NCBI RefSeq assembly: GCF_001954135.1
Contig: NZ_MBEQ01000110.1
Span: forward strand, 1-64,000
From: Mycobacterium sp. GA-1841
GTDB taxonomy: Bacteria > Actinomycetota > Actinomycetes > Mycobacteriales > Mycobacteriaceae
Length of the DNA: 64,000 nucleotides
Direction of reading: 5' to 3'
In this document: positions 22,639 through 32,080 of the stretch, piece by piece
Layout: the number at the start of each line of letters is the position of its first letter
Position numbering within the stretch: the first letter of the stretch is position 1
Program-made: the position numbers and the translations under genes
Notes under the pieces: generated by a model
What the model was told of the DNA's origin: nothing
Databases searched by the model: none
Seen by the model: the letters and a program-made list of their open reading frames with translations, nothing else

Positions 22639-23322
22639 ATGCAAGCGGTGCTGTGGGACATGGACGGCACCCTCGTCGACTCCGAAAAGCTCTGGGACAT
22701 TGCGATGCACGCGCTGTATGCGCGCATGGGGGCAGTGCTCACCCCCGAGGTTCGCGAAACCACGGTGGGCGGCTCGTCGGAGAGCGTGATGCGCATCGTC
22801 TACGACGATCTCGGTCTCGAGCCGGATCCGGCTGCCATGGCGGCGTCGGCGGACTGGTTGCACGATTACACCGGCGAGCTGTTCGACCAGGGCCTGCCCT
22901 GGCGGCCGGGCGCCCAGGAGATGCTCGAGGCCCTGTCCGCGGCCGGCATCCCGATGGCACTCGTGACCAACACGCGCCGCGATCTCGCCGAGCGTGCTCT
23001 GAACAGCATTGGCCGCCAATACTTCTCGGTGACCGTATGCGGCGACGAGGTACCGAACGGCAAGCCGGCACCGGATCCGTACCTGCGGGCGGCCGAGCTG
23101 CTCGGCCTGCTTCCGGCAGACTGCCTGGCAGTCGAAGATTCGGTGACCGGTACGACGTCAGCGGAGGCCGCCGGCTGTTCCGTTCTGGTGGTGCCCAACG
23201 ACATCGAGGTGCCGAACGGCCCGGGCCGTCGGCGCGCGGAATCGCTGGGCGCCCTCGATGTCTGCGATCTGCGTTCCATCCATGCCGAACTGACTGTCGG
23301 CTCAGGTGTCCGCGGCGTCTGA
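22639..23322 (+). CDS. HAD family hydrolase
   Basis: HAD-superfamily phosphatase of 227 residues. The nucleophile motif DMDGTLVDSEK is at the N-terminus, motif II is VTNTRRD, and motifs III/IV are NGKPAPDPYLRAAELLG and VEDSVTGTTSAEAAG. The alpha-helical cap inserted after motif I suggests a beta-phosphoglucomutase or sugar-phosphatase type enzyme. The substrate is unknown. ATG 22639 places the motif right at the start, as in relatives; a GTG 21 bases upstream is in frame. It lies between metH and the glucose permease gene in the same direction. Confidence 0.88.
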   Translation: MQAVLWDMDGTLVDSEKLWDIAMHALYARMGAVLTPEVRETTVGGSSESVMRIVYDDLGLEPDPAAMAASADWLHDYTGELFDQGLPWRPGAQEMLEALSAAGIPMALVTNTRRDLAERALNSIGRQYFSVTVCGDEVPNGKPAPDPYLRAAELLGLLPADCLAVEDSVTGTTSAEAAGCSVLVVPNDIEVPNGPGRRRAESLGALDVCDLRSIHAELTVGSGVRGV

Positions 23323-23421
23323 GACGCGCCGAATTCAGCTATCCGGATATGGCCCGACCTGTGGGCTCACTGTGCCAAGGTGATGATGACTGGTCACCCG
23401 ATGGCGCGGAGAGGACAGGTC

Positions 23422-24897
23422 ATGTCACATGGTCCGGTAAGCGGCGGTACCTCGTCGGTCCACGACGACGAGTATTTCTCATCGGGTCGGAGCGCCGTGC
23501 GTATCGCCTCGGTGGCCGCCCTCGGCGGGCTGCTGTTCGGCTACGACAGCGCGGTGATCAACGGCGCGGTTGACGCCGTTCAGAAGAATTTCGACATCGA
23601 CAACAAGATCCTGGGTTTCGCGGTGGCATCGGCACTGCTGGGCGCGGCCGTCGGTGCGCTGTCCGCGGGTCGGATCGCGGACCGGATCGGTCGCCTCGCG
23701 GTCATGAAGATCGCCGCGGTGTTCTTTTTCATCAGCGCGATCGGCACCGGGTTGGCCCCCAGCGTCTGGGTGGTGGTGTTGTTCCGCGTCGTCGGCGGTA
23801 TCGGTGTCGGCATCGCCTCGGTGATTGCGCCGGCCTACATCGCCGAAACCTCGCCGCCGGGAATCCGTGGACGGCTGGGATCCCTGCAGCAACTGGCGAT
23901 CGTCTGCGGCATCTTCCTGGCGTTGAGCATCGATGCGCTGCTGGCCCGTCTGGCCGGGGACGCCACCAAGGAACTGTGGCTGAACATGGAGGCGTGGCGG
24001 TGGATGTTCTTGATGATGGCGATTCCCGCGACCGTGTACGGTCTGCTGACCTTCACGATCCCCGAGTCACCGCGGTATCTGGTTGCCACACACCGCATTC
24101 CCGAGGCGCGCAAGGTGCTTTCGCGGCTGTTAGGCGAGAAGAATCTGGAAATCACCCTGAGCCGGATCCAGGACACCCTCAAGCAGGAGAAGCCCGCCGC
24201 CTGGCGTGATCTTCGCAAACCGACCGGTGGCGTCTACGGCATCGTGTGGGTAGGTCTCGGCCTGTCCGTCTTCCAACAGTTCGTCGGCATCAATGTGATC
24301 TTCTACTACTCGAACGTGTTGTGGCAGGCCGTCGGATTCGACGAGAATTCGTCGTTCATCATCACCGTCATCACCTCGGTGACCAACATCTTGACCACGC
24401 TGATCGCGATCGCGTTGATCGACAAGGTGGGCCGTAAGCCGTTGCTGTTGATCGGGTCGGTGGGAATGGCCGTGACACTGGGCACGATGGCAGTGATCTT
24501 CGGTACGGCAAAGACGCACGAGGTGCTCAACACCTCCACGGGCCTGATGGAGCAGCAACCCTTCCTCGGCGGCATCACGGGTCCGATAGCGCTGGTCGCC
24601 GCCAACCTGTTCGTGGTGGCCTTCGGCATGTCATGGGGACCGGTGGTGTGGGTACTGCTCGGCGAGATGTTCCCCAACCGCATCCGCGCAGCCGCGCTCG
24701 GTTTGGCGGCCGCGGGGCAGTGGGCCGCGAACTGGCTGATCACCGTGTCGTTCCCGGAACTGCGCAACATGCTCGGGGCGGCGTACGGGTTCTACGCGAT
24801 CTGTGCGGTGTTGTCGTTCGTCTTCGTGTGGCGTTGGGTCGCGGAGACCAAGGGCAAGAATCTGGAGGACATGCACGCCGAGGTGTTGAAGGCGTAG
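23422..24897 (+). CDS. glcP: sugar porter family MFS transporter, glucose permease-like
   Basis: Twelve-segment major facilitator of the sugar porter family, 491 residues from ATG 23422. Family motifs are visible: GYDSAVINGAV (first segment), GRIADRIGRL (loop 2-3), ESPRYLVATHRIPEARKVLSRL (central loop), QQFVGINVIFYYSNVLWQAVGF (sugar site in segment 7) and a C-terminal loop ending ETKGKNLEDMHAE. The position next to hisE-hisG matches the proton-coupled glucose permease GlcP of M. smegmatis; the sugar is inferred from that. GAGAGGAC upstream favours this ATG over those at 23380-23386. Confidence 0.85.
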   Translation: MSHGPVSGGTSSVHDDEYFSSGRSAVRIASVAALGGLLFGYDSAVINGAVDAVQKNFDIDNKILGFAVASALLGAAVGALSAGRIADRIGRLAVMKIAAVFFFISAIGTGLAPSVWVVVLFRVVGGIGVGIASVIAPAYIAETSPPGIRGRLGSLQQLAIVCGIFLALSIDALLARLAGDATKELWLNMEAWRWMFLMMAIPATVYGLLTFTIPESPRYLVATHRIPEARKVLSRLLGEKNLEITLSRIQDTLKQEKPAAWRDLRKPTGGVYGIVWVGLGLSVFQQFVGINVIFYYSNVLWQAVGFDENSSFIITVITSVTNILTTLIAIALIDKVGRKPLLLIGSVGMAVTLGTMAVIFGTAKTHEVLNTSTGLMEQQPFLGGITGPIALVAANLFVVAFGMSWGPVVWVLLGEMFPNRIRAAALGLAAAGQWAANWLITVSFPELRNMLGAAYGFYAICAVLSFVFVWRWVAETKGKNLEDMHAEVLKA

Positions 24898-24912
24898 CGG
24901 CGAAGCTGGCGC

Positions 24913-25380
24913 TCAGGCCGGCGACTCGTAGTCGTCGATGTATGGTCCGGCGCCGACGGTGCGGGCGATCTCGATGGCCGGCTCGACCAGCGTCTCCGGG
25001 GCGATGTCCCGGTGGGCCAGATACACCTCGCAATGATCGACGAGGACGCGGACGCTGGACAGCGTCGTCTGCACCAGGGCGAACTCGTCAGGCTCGTCGC
25101 GTCGCACCTCGTAGGTTCCCGGCGTGAAGTCCGCCGCCTGACGTAACTCCTCACGCGCCACCGTGACGTCGTCGATCGGATGGATGGCCAGGGTCAAGGT
25201 CGCGGCTGCGGCGGAATCGGGACCCCAGGACGCCGACAGACAATCCAGCGGCCGGATCGGGTTGGCGGTGCGATTGTTCTGGATCAGTGACGCGAGGGGA
25301 AGGTGCGTGGCCAGGATCGTCCGGATCTCTGCGACCCTGGCGGTGTACGTCGGCAGCTGGCGGTCGACTGATTCGCTCAC
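24913..25380 (-). CDS. hypothetical protein
   Basis: Unrecognised 155-residue protein, [19 protein letters not shown] at the start and acidic SPA at the end. It looks soluble and largely alpha/beta, with the central phrase [46 protein letters not shown]. No membrane segment, signal or known motif was found. GTG 25380 with AGAAGG upstream is preferred; longer frames run into hisE. It is divergent from hisE across only 37 bases, so the two share a promoter region, and it converges with glcP. Confidence 0.65.
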   Translation of the reverse strand: MSESVDRQLPTYTARVAEIRTILATHLPLASLIQNNRTANPIRPLDCLSASWGPDSAAAATLTLAIHPIDDVTVAREELRQAADFTPGTYEVRRDEPDEFALVQTTLSSVRVLVDHCEVYLAHRDIAPETLVEPAIEIARTVGAGPYIDDYESPA

Positions 25381-25417
25381 CCTTCTATTGCACCGCACAA
25401 ACCGACCCCCGCCGAGC

Positions 25418-25699
25418 ATGAAACAATTCACTGCTGTGAAGACCTTCGATGCCCTGTTCGCCGAACTCAGCGACAAAGCGCGCACCAGACCCGCCGGTAG
25501 CGGCACGGTCGCCGCGCTTGACGCCGGCATCCATGGGCTCGGCAAGAAAATCCTGGAGGAGGCCGGTGAGGTATGGCTGGCCGCCGAGCATGAGAGCGAC
25601 GAATCGCTCGCCGAGGAGGTCAGCCAGTTGCTGTACTGGACGCAGGTGCTGCTGATCTCGCGCGGTCTGACCCTCGACGACGTCTACCGGAAGCTGTGA
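25418..25699 (+). CDS. hisE: phosphoribosyl-ATP diphosphatase
   Basis: Hydrolyses phosphoribosyl-ATP to phosphoribosyl-AMP, step 2 of histidine synthesis. At 93 residues it equals the M. tuberculosis length. The conserved acidic metal site is seen in [16 protein letters not shown] and EEVSQLLYW. It starts [16 protein letters not shown]. The stop overlaps a GTG of the hisG frame (GTGA at 25696-25699), suggesting coupled translation. Confidence 0.95.
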   Translation: MKQFTAVKTFDALFAELSDKARTRPAGSGTVAALDAGIHGLGKKILEEAGEVWLAAEHESDESLAEEVSQLLYWTQVLLISRGLTLDDVYRKL

Positions 25700-25713
25700 A
25701 CGTGGCCGATCAG

Positions 25714-26568
25714 ATGTTGCGCGTTGCCGTGCCCAACAAGGGGTCACTGAGCGAATCGGCCGCCGAGATCCTCTCCGAGGCGGGGTACCGGCGCCGGCGT
25801 GATCCCAAGGACCTGACCGTCGTCGACCCGATCAACAATGTCGAGTTCTTCTTTCTCCGGCCCAAGGACATCGCGATCTATGTGGGCTCGGGTGAACTCG
25901 ACCTGGGCATCACCGGCCGTGATCTGGCGGCCGATTCAGATGCCCCGGTTCGTGAACGCCTGGCGCTGGGTTTCGGCAATTCCACCTTCCGCTACGCCGG
26001 CCCGGCCGGTCGGGAGTGGACCACCCAAGACCTGGCGGGCAAACGTATCGCGACCTCGTTCCCGAACCTCGTCCGCAAAGACCTCGCCGCCCACGGAATC
26101 GAGGCCTCGGTCATCCGGCTCGATGGCGCGGTGGAGATCTCGATCCAGCTCGGCGTCGCCGACGTGATCGCTGACGTGGTCGGGTCCGGTCGTACGCTCG
26201 GCCTGCATGATCTGGTGGCTTTCGGAGCGCCGCTGTGCGAGTCGGAGGCGGTGCTGATCGAACGTGACGGCGCTCAGGGCGACGGCAACGCCGCTGCGCG
26301 CGATCAACTCACGGCTCGGGTGCAGGGTGTGGTCTTCGGCCAGCAGTACCTGATGCTGGATTACGACTGCCCGCGTGCGGTTCTGGAGAAGGCCACCGAG
26401 GCGACGCCCGGGCTGGAATCGCCGACCATCGCACCGCTGGCGGATCCAGACTGGGTGGCGGTGCGCGCTCTGGTGCCGCGCCGCGACGTCAACGCCATCA
26501 TGGACGAGATCTCGGCGATCGGGGCCAAAGCGATACTGGCATCAGATATTCGGTTCTGCCGTTTCTGA
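25714..26568 (+). CDS. hisG: ATP phosphoribosyltransferase
   Basis: First and feedback-controlled enzyme of histidine synthesis, condensing ATP with PRPP. It is the long form with a C-terminal ACT-like regulatory domain, so it should not need HisZ. The 284 residues equal the M. tuberculosis enzyme. PRPP-loop and active-site stretches are [27 protein letters not shown] and [10 protein letters not shown]; the regulatory part includes [26 protein letters not shown] 25714 matches the family; GTG 25696, overlapping the hisE stop, would add six residues and is also plausible. Confidence 0.95.
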   Translation: MLRVAVPNKGSLSESAAEILSEAGYRRRRDPKDLTVVDPINNVEFFFLRPKDIAIYVGSGELDLGITGRDLAADSDAPVRERLALGFGNSTFRYAGPAGREWTTQDLAGKRIATSFPNLVRKDLAAHGIEASVIRLDGAVEISIQLGVADVIADVVGSGRTLGLHDLVAFGAPLCESEAVLIERDGAQGDGNAAARDQLTARVQGVVFGQQYLMLDYDCPRAVLEKATEATPGLESPTIAPLADPDWVAVRALVPRRDVNAIMDEISAIGAKAILASDIRFCRF

Positions 26569-26635
26569 TCGGCGCGTGCTGCGTCTTTCTGCGTGTTAGC
26601 GTCCGGAGGACAAATCCAGGCCCTCGGAGGTTGCC

Positions 26636-27118
26636 GTGACGCATTTTCTGGTTCTGTTGTTGGCGCTGCTGATCGGGGTGGTGGCCGGCCTGCGGGCTTT
26701 CACCGCGCCGGCCGCCGTGGCCTGGGCTGCCGCATTGAGCTGGATCAACCTCGACGGCACCTGGGTCGAATGGCTGGCGCACCCGATCACGGTCACTGTG
26801 TTGACGATTCTTGCTGTGGTGGAATTGGTTACCGATCAACTGCCGAGTACGCCGAGCCGCAAGACTCCGGTGCAGTTCATCGCCCGGCTGATCACCGGTA
26901 GTTTCGCCGGTGCGGTGATCGGCACCGCATGGGGGTACACGTTCGGCGGTCTGGGCGCCGGCCTCATCGGCGCCGTGCTCGGCACGCTCGGCGGATATGA
27001 GGCGCGTCGGCGTCTGGTCTCCGCCACCGGCGGCCGTGATCTGCCAATCGCCTTGGTGGAGGACGCCGTTGCGGTGCTCGGCGGCTTCGCCATCGCCGCC
27101 CTGACTGCAGTCGTGTAA
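26636..27118 (+). CDS. DUF4126 family membrane protein
   Basis: 160-residue integral membrane protein, same length as Rv2120c. It has hydrophobic stretches at 2-25 (FLVLLLALLIGVVAGLRAF), near 45-70, and glycine-rich segments GSFAGAVIGTAWGYTFGGLGAG, typical of DUF4126. The function is unknown. GTG 26636 with GGAGG 6 bases upstream is well supported. It follows hisG, as Rv2120c follows Rv2121c; in M. tuberculosis the next genes lead to trmI and the proteasome ATPase, which are absent here. Confidence 0.85.
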   Translation: MTHFLVLLLALLIGVVAGLRAFTAPAAVAWAAALSWINLDGTWVEWLAHPITVTVLTILAVVELVTDQLPSTPSRKTPVQFIARLITGSFAGAVIGTAWGYTFGGLGAGLIGAVLGTLGGYEARRRLVSATGGRDLPIALVEDAVAVLGGFAIAALTAVV

Positions 27119-27122
27119 ACCC

Positions 27123-28499
27123 ATGGCGCCCGTGCGGAACTTCGACGCGATCGTCATCGGCGCGGGCCAGGCCGGACCGCCGTTGGCCGGCCGGTTGACC
27201 TCAGCCGGGCAGACCGTCGCGGTAATCGAACGCAAGCTGGTGGGCGGCACCTGCGTCAACTACGGCTGCATTCCCACCAAGACCCTGGTCGCCAGCGCCC
27301 ATGCCGCGCACGTGGCCCGCCGTGGCGCTGATTTCGGTGTGCGCACAGGCGAAGTCATCGTCGACATGGCCAAGGTGAAGGCCCGCAAGGATGCGATCAT
27401 GCTGGCCGATCGCCACGGCGTCGAGGATTGGCTGGACGGCATGGACAGCGCCACGCTCATCCGCGGACATGCCCGGTTCGTCGACCCGCACACCATCGAT
27501 GTCGACGGCCAGTTGTTGCGGGCCGAGCGCATCTTCCTCAATGTCGGTGGGCGCGCGGTGGTTCCGGACTTTCCCGGTCTGGACGGCATCGACTATCTGA
27601 CGAACGTCGGGATTCTGGACCTCGACGTGCTCCCCGAACATCTGGTGATCGTCGGCGGCAGCTACATCGCACTGGAGTTCGCGCAGATGTACCGCCGGTT
27701 CGGTTCCCGTGTCACGGTGATCGAGAAGGGCTCGCGGCTGACCTCGCGCGAAGACGAGGATGTCTCGGCTGCCATCGCCGAGATCCTGCGGGCCGAGGAC
27801 ATCACCGTGGTGCTCGACGCCACCGGTATTCGGTTTGCGAAGCGGGACAACGGCTTCGAAGTGACGCCTCGCGACGGTGCGGACCCGATCTGGGGAACCC
27901 ATCTACTGCTCGCGGTGGGGCGTGCACCCAACACCGACGATCTGGGGTTGGAGAACGCCGGCGTGGACCTCGACAGACGCGGATATGTGGTCGTCGACGA
28001 TCAGCTACGCACCACCGCCGAACACATCTGGGCGATGGGGGACTGCAACGGCAAAGGGGCATTCACCCACACGTCCTACAACGACTTCGAGATCGTCGCG
28101 GCCAATCTCCTCGACGACGACTCACGGCGGGTGAGCGACCGTGTCACCACCTATGCGCTCTACATCGACCCGCCGCTGGGCCGGGCCGGCATGACCGTCG
28201 ACCAGGTGCGGGCATCGGGCCGGAAAGCGTTGGTGGGCAAGCGTCCGATGACCCGGGTCGGCCGGGCCGTGGAGAAGGGCGAAACCCAGGGCTTCATGAA
28301 GATCGTGGTCGATGCCGAGACCGAGGGGATTCTCGGTGCGGCGATTCTCGGTGTGGGCGGGGACGAGGTGGTGCACTCGATCCTCGACGTTATGACCGCC
28401 AAACTGCCCTACACCGCGATATCACGCACCATGCACATCCATCCCACCGTCAGCGAGTTGGTGCCGACGATGCTGCAGGAACTGAAGCCGTTGGAATGA
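27123..28499 (+). CDS. FAD-dependent pyridine nucleotide-disulfide oxidoreductase
   Basis: Class I flavoprotein disulfide reductase of 458 residues, of the mercuric-reductase-like type. The FAD fold is GAGQAGPPLAGRL; the redox disulfide is GGTCVNYGCIPTK (Cys-x4-Cys); the NAD(P)H fold is IVGGSYIALEFAQMYRRFG; the second FAD site is WAMGDCNGKGAFTHTSYND. The C-terminal dimer domain ends with the catalytic His-Glu region HIHPTVSELVPTM. It lacks mercury-binding N-terminal repeats. It is not mycothione reductase, whose motif differs. The exact substrate is unknown. It starts 4 bases after the DUF4126 gene. Confidence 0.87.
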   Translation: MAPVRNFDAIVIGAGQAGPPLAGRLTSAGQTVAVIERKLVGGTCVNYGCIPTKTLVASAHAAHVARRGADFGVRTGEVIVDMAKVKARKDAIMLADRHGVEDWLDGMDSATLIRGHARFVDPHTIDVDGQLLRAERIFLNVGGRAVVPDFPGLDGIDYLTNVGILDLDVLPEHLVIVGGSYIALEFAQMYRRFGSRVTVIEKGSRLTSREDEDVSAAIAEILRAEDITVVLDATGIRFAKRDNGFEVTPRDGADPIWGTHLLLAVGRAPNTDDLGLENAGVDLDRRGYVVVDDQLRTTAEHIWAMGDCNGKGAFTHTSYNDFEIVAANLLDDDSRRVSDRVTTYALYIDPPLGRAGMTVDQVRASGRKALVGKRPMTRVGRAVEKGETQGFMKIVVDAETEGILGAAILGVGGDEVVHSILDVMTAKLPYTAISRTMHIHPTVSELVPTMLQELKPLE

Positions 28500-28510
28500 A
28501 CGTGCGGCCG

Positions 28511-29686
28511 TCAGTCGAACGCGATCACACCGCGGATGTTCTTGCCCACTCGTAGGTCTTTCATCGCCTCATTGATCTCGTCGAGCTTGTAGCGCTGCGT
28601 CACGAGTTCATCGAGCTTTAACGTGCCGGCTTCGTACATGGACAGTAATCGCGGCATGGCCTCGCGCGGGTTCATCTCACCGTAGAGCACGCCCTTGAGG
28701 GTCTTACAGGAGCTGACCATGTCGGGCAGGATCAGCGGCACCATCATGTCGGTCAGCTTGGCCATGCCGGTGAGCACACAGACGCCGCCCTTCCGCAGCA
28801 GCATCATGGCGACCATGATCAGATCCGGCGGCACCACGCCGGGCGTGAGTACGACGCGGTCAGCCATCACGCCCCAGGTGAGCTCCTTGACCAACTCGAC
28901 TGCTGCGCCGGCGTCGACGGCGGTGTGGGTGGCCCCGAAGTTCGGCGCGACCTCTCGTTTGAACTCGTTCGGGTCGACCGCGACGATGTGCTTGGCGCCG
29001 GCGGCCTTCGCGCCCTGCACCGCGTTCATCCCGATTCCGCCGACACCGATGACCACGACGGTGTCGCCGACCTGGGTACCCGCTGCCACCGATCCCGATC
29101 CGAAACCTGTTGTCACCCCGCAGGAAACCAGCGATGCGGCCTCCAATGAGATCCAGTCGTTGATCTTGACGAGTGATCGCTCCGAGGCGACGACGTACTC
29201 GGAGAACGTCCCGACCTGCATCATGGCCATCAAGTCCTCCGGGCCGTTCGGCCCGGCTACGTGTCTGCGGCGGGTGTGGTCGGTGGTCATCTCCTTGCTG
29301 TAGATCTCGGCACCGACATCGCACAGGTACGTATGACCGGTGACGCAGAACCGGCAGCTTCCGCATGCCGGGAAGAATGAAACAGCCACGTGGTCACCGG
29401 TTTTGAGGCTGGTCACACCGGGGCCCACCGCTTCGACGATGCCGGAACCCTCATGCCCGCCGAGCATCGGAAACCATTCGGGCACCGGTACGCCGGCCGC
29501 CCGCATCATCTCCTCCATATCGGCGCTCGGGACACTGTCGCCGCTGTAGAAATGCTCGTCGGAGTGGCAGATACCCGCGAAGGCCATCTTCACCAGAACT
29601 TCACCCGCCCTGGGCGGGTCGAGGTCGATTTCGGTGACCTCCCAGTCGATGCCTACTCCACGGAGAATCGCGGCCTTGGACTTCAT
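28511..29686 (-). CDS. NDMA-dependent alcohol dehydrogenase (zinc MDR family)
   Basis: Medium-chain zinc alcohol dehydrogenase with tightly bound NAD, 391 residues. Zinc ligands are in GICHSDEHF and GGHEGSGIV; the structural zinc Cys cluster is CGSCRFCVTGHTYLC. The NAD fold is VIGVGGIGMNAVQG. Mycobacterial relatives oxidise primary alcohols using N,N-dimethyl-4-nitrosoaniline as artificial acceptor. ATG 29686 overlaps the upstream ALDH stop by one base (TGATG). The SDR, ALDH and ADH run as one minus-strand operon, consistent with an alcohol to aldehyde to acid sequence. Confidence 0.9.
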   Translation of the reverse strand: MKSKAAILRGVGIDWEVTEIDLDPPRAGEVLVKMAFAGICHSDEHFYSGDSVPSADMEEMMRAAGVPVPEWFPMLGGHEGSGIVEAVGPGVTSLKTGDHVAVSFFPACGSCRFCVTGHTYLCDVGAEIYSKEMTTDHTRRRHVAGPNGPEDLMAMMQVGTFSEYVVASERSLVKINDWISLEAASLVSCGVTTGFGSGSVAAGTQVGDTVVVIGVGGIGMNAVQGAKAAGAKHIVAVDPNEFKREVAPNFGATHTAVDAGAAVELVKELTWGVMADRVVLTPGVVPPDLIMVAMMLLRKGGVCVLTGMAKLTDMMVPLILPDMVSSCKTLKGVLYGEMNPREAMPRLLSMYEAGTLKLDELVTQRYKLDEINEAMKDLRVGKNIRGVIAFD

Positions 29687-31152
29687 CAGGCGGGCCACCC
29701 CACCGTCTTGGTCTCGGTGAAGATCTCCAAGCCCTCGAGGCCGCACTGGCGTCCGATGCCAGACTGCTTGTAGCCACCGAACGGGGCGTCGGCGCCATAC
29801 CAGAGACCACCGTTGATGCCCAGTGTGCCGGTGCGTATCCGGCTTGCCACATTCTTGGCGCGCTCCAGGTCGTTGGCGAACACCACACCGGACAGTCCGT
29901 AAATGGAGTCGTTGGCGATGCGCACGGCGTCATCGTCGTCGTCGAATCCGATCACCGACAACACCGGACCGAAGATCTCCTCCTGCGCGATGGTCATACT
30001 GTTGTCGACATCAGCGAAGATCGTCGGCTCCACGAAGAATCCCTTCGACAAATGTTTGGGAACACCACCGCCTGTGACGAGCCGGGCGCCTTCTTGCTTG
30101 CCCTTCTCGATGTAGCCCAGCACCCGGTCCTGTTGGCGTTTGGAAACCTGTGGCCCCTGCAGTACCGACGGATCGGTCGGGTCGCCGTATTTGTTCTTCT
30201 CGAGCGCGGTCTTGACGATCTCCACGGCCTCGTCGTACCGCGAATTGGGAACCAGCAGCCGGGTGGGCATGGCGCAGCCTTGCCCGGCGTGCATGGAGAT
30301 GAAGGCACTGCCCCCGATCGACGCCCGCATATCCCCGTCGTCCTCGAGAACCAGATACACCGACTTGCCGCCGAGTTCGAGGAAAGTGGGTTTCACCGTC
30401 GCCGCGGCGGCCGCCATGATGCGGCGTCCGGTCGCGGTCGAACCCGTGAACGCCACCATGTCCACGAGCGGAGAGGTGGACAACACTTCGCCGACGAGGT
30501 GGTCGGAGGAGGTTACGATGTTGACGACACCCGGTGGGATATCGGTGTGTTCGGCGATGATCCGGCCGATCCGGGTGGCGTTCCACGGTGTGTCGGGAGC
30601 GGGTTTGAGCACCACGGTGTTGCCCATGGCCAGGATTGGGCCGATCTTGTTGAGGATGATCTCGAACGGGAAGTTCCACGGCGTGACGACACCGACAACC
30701 CCGATCGGCTCCTTCCACACCTCCCGCGCGGCGGGCGTTCCCATGCCGAACGCGTCCTTGTCGGGAAGAGAACGCTTCCAGGGAAACTGGGCGATCATGT
30801 CGGCGGGCCAAGTGAGCGCTTCGCTGAGCGGGGCGTCGAGTTGCGGGCCGTAGGTCGACAAGACCGGACAGCCGACCTCGGCGACGAGCTCGGCACGGAT
30901 GTCTTCGCGTTCGGCCTCCAGAGCCGCCTGCAGCTGACGCAGACCGGCGGCCCGCAGTTCACCGTTTCGCGACCAGTCTGTGTTGTCGAATGCGTGCCGG
31001 GCCGCCGCCACGGCACGTTCCATGTCTGCGCGGGTGCCGTCGGCGGTGACGCCGAGCACTTCCTCGGTGGCGGGGTTGATGTTCTCGAAGGTCCGGCCGG
31101 TCTCCCCGTCGACGAGCTTGCCGTCGATGAGCATGCGGGATTCGTGTGTCAT
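29686..31152 (-). CDS. aldehyde dehydrogenase family protein
   Basis: NAD(P)-dependent aldehyde dehydrogenase of 488 residues. Key parts: PWNFPFEIILNKIGPILAMG (Asn oxyanion), FTGSTATGRRIM, FLELGGKS (general base Glu), HAGQGCAMPTR (nucleophile Cys) and EIFGPVLSV. It likely oxidises the aldehyde produced by the neighbouring alcohol dehydrogenase. AAGGA lies 10 bases upstream of the ATG and the gap to the SDR gene is 13 bases. The third gene (ADH) overlaps its stop. An adjacent probable TetR operator at 32028 suggests control of the whole operon. Confidence 0.9.
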   Translation of the reverse strand: MTHESRMLIDGKLVDGETGRTFENINPATEEVLGVTADGTRADMERAVAAARHAFDNTDWSRNGELRAAGLRQLQAALEAEREDIRAELVAEVGCPVLSTYGPQLDAPLSEALTWPADMIAQFPWKRSLPDKDAFGMGTPAAREVWKEPIGVVGVVTPWNFPFEIILNKIGPILAMGNTVVLKPAPDTPWNATRIGRIIAEHTDIPPGVVNIVTSSDHLVGEVLSTSPLVDMVAFTGSTATGRRIMAAAAATVKPTFLELGGKSVYLVLEDDGDMRASIGGSAFISMHAGQGCAMPTRLLVPNSRYDEAVEIVKTALEKNKYGDPTDPSVLQGPQVSKRQQDRVLGYIEKGKQEGARLVTGGGVPKHLSKGFFVEPTIFADVDNSMTIAQEEIFGPVLSVIGFDDDDDAVRIANDSIYGLSGVVFANDLERAKNVASRIRTGTLGINGGLWYGADAPFGGYKQSGIGRQCGLEGLEIFTETKTVGWPA

Positions 31153-31165
31153 CTGGTGTTGTCCT

Positions 31166-31963
31166 TCACCACTGTCGGAGTTCGTTGACCGCCGCGGATG
31201 GGCGGGGGGCCAAGGTCAGGTAAGGGATGAAACTGCTGTTGCCGCAGACGAGTACGGAGTACACGACGTCGGCAAGGTGGCCGGCGTCGACAAGGCCGCC
31301 CTGCATTTCGCCCCGCTCCATCCACAGCCGAATCGCTTTGTCGAGCGCTTCGGGATTCCAGTTCTTGTTGAATTCGGTCTGCGAATCGCCTTTGCCGCCG
31401 AAGCTGTCGCCCACGGCAAGACGGGTGAAACCGATGTTGGGATGTTCGATGCGCCAGGCCTCGACGAGTTTGTCCAGCGCGGCTTTCGTCACGGCGTAGG
31501 CACCGAGGAGCGGCCACGGATTGGTGTAGGACGCGCTCAGCGACGACAGGTAGACCGCGGAGCCGCCGGTAGCGGCCAGGTGTGGTGCGGCCGCCGCCGT
31601 CGCGAGTGACGCACCGGTGACGTTGGTCGCGAACAGTTGCGCCCATTGTTCGGCGGTGACTTCCCGCAGTGGCGCGAGGACCCCCATGCCGGTGGTGTAC
31701 ACCATGGCGTCCAGACCGCCGAATTGGTGGATGACCTCGGACATGGCGGCCTCGCAGGAATCGGCGTCGGTCACATCGCAGACGACGCCGACGGCTCCGC
31801 TGCCTGCCTCCTTGGCGGCGTTCTCGAGGCGGTCCCGTCGGCGAGCCAGGAAAGCGACGCGAGCCCCCTTCTCGGCCAATCCCATTCCGATGCAGCGGCC
31901 GAGTCCTGCGGACGCGCCGACAACGGCCACCCGTGGAGCGCCAGATGTTGGGCTTCGCTGCAT
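31166..31963 (-). CDS. SDR family oxidoreductase
   Basis: Short-chain dehydrogenase of 265 residues. Cofactor motif VVGASAGLGRCIG with basic ARRRDR after strand 2 (NADP preference), catalytic Ser in LSSLSASY and Tyr-x3-Lys in YAVTKAALDK. It resembles the SDR at 39250 in length and pattern (REEVxxAQWAQLFATNVTGAS versus LHAYAVNAVGAS; WRIEHPNIGFTRL versus WRAEHPELPVIRV), so the two are probably paralogues. AAGGAGA precedes ATG 31963. It is first gene of the SDR-ALDH-ADH operon. Confidence 0.88.
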   Translation of the reverse strand: MQRSPTSGAPRVAVVGASAGLGRCIGMGLAEKGARVAFLARRRDRLENAAKEAGSGAVGVVCDVTDADSCEAAMSEVIHQFGGLDAMVYTTGMGVLAPLREVTAEQWAQLFATNVTGASLATAAAAPHLAATGGSAVYLSSLSASYTNPWPLLGAYAVTKAALDKLVEAWRIEHPNIGFTRLAVGDSFGGKGDSQTEFNKNWNPEALDKAIRLWMERGEMQGGLVDAGHLADVVYSVLVCGNSSFIPYLTLAPRPSAAVNELRQW

Positions 31964-32027
31964 GAGTCTCCTTGGGGTGATCGAGAGTGAAGCTATCACT
32001 CAGATAGAGCGACTATATGCGATATAT

Positions 32028-32043
32028 GAAAATCATCATTTAC
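32028..32043. promoter_or_regulatory. operator-like palindrome GAAAAT-catc-ATTTAC
   Basis: Degenerate copy (9 of 12 arm bases) of the GAGAAT-N4-ATTCTC motif found at six other promoters in this window. It lies 65 bases upstream of the SDR-ALDH-ADH operon start and downstream of a TetR gene stop. Confidence 0.5.
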
Positions 32044-32080
32044 GTTGAGGTCCATGAATGCGATGAAGGGCCCCTAAGCG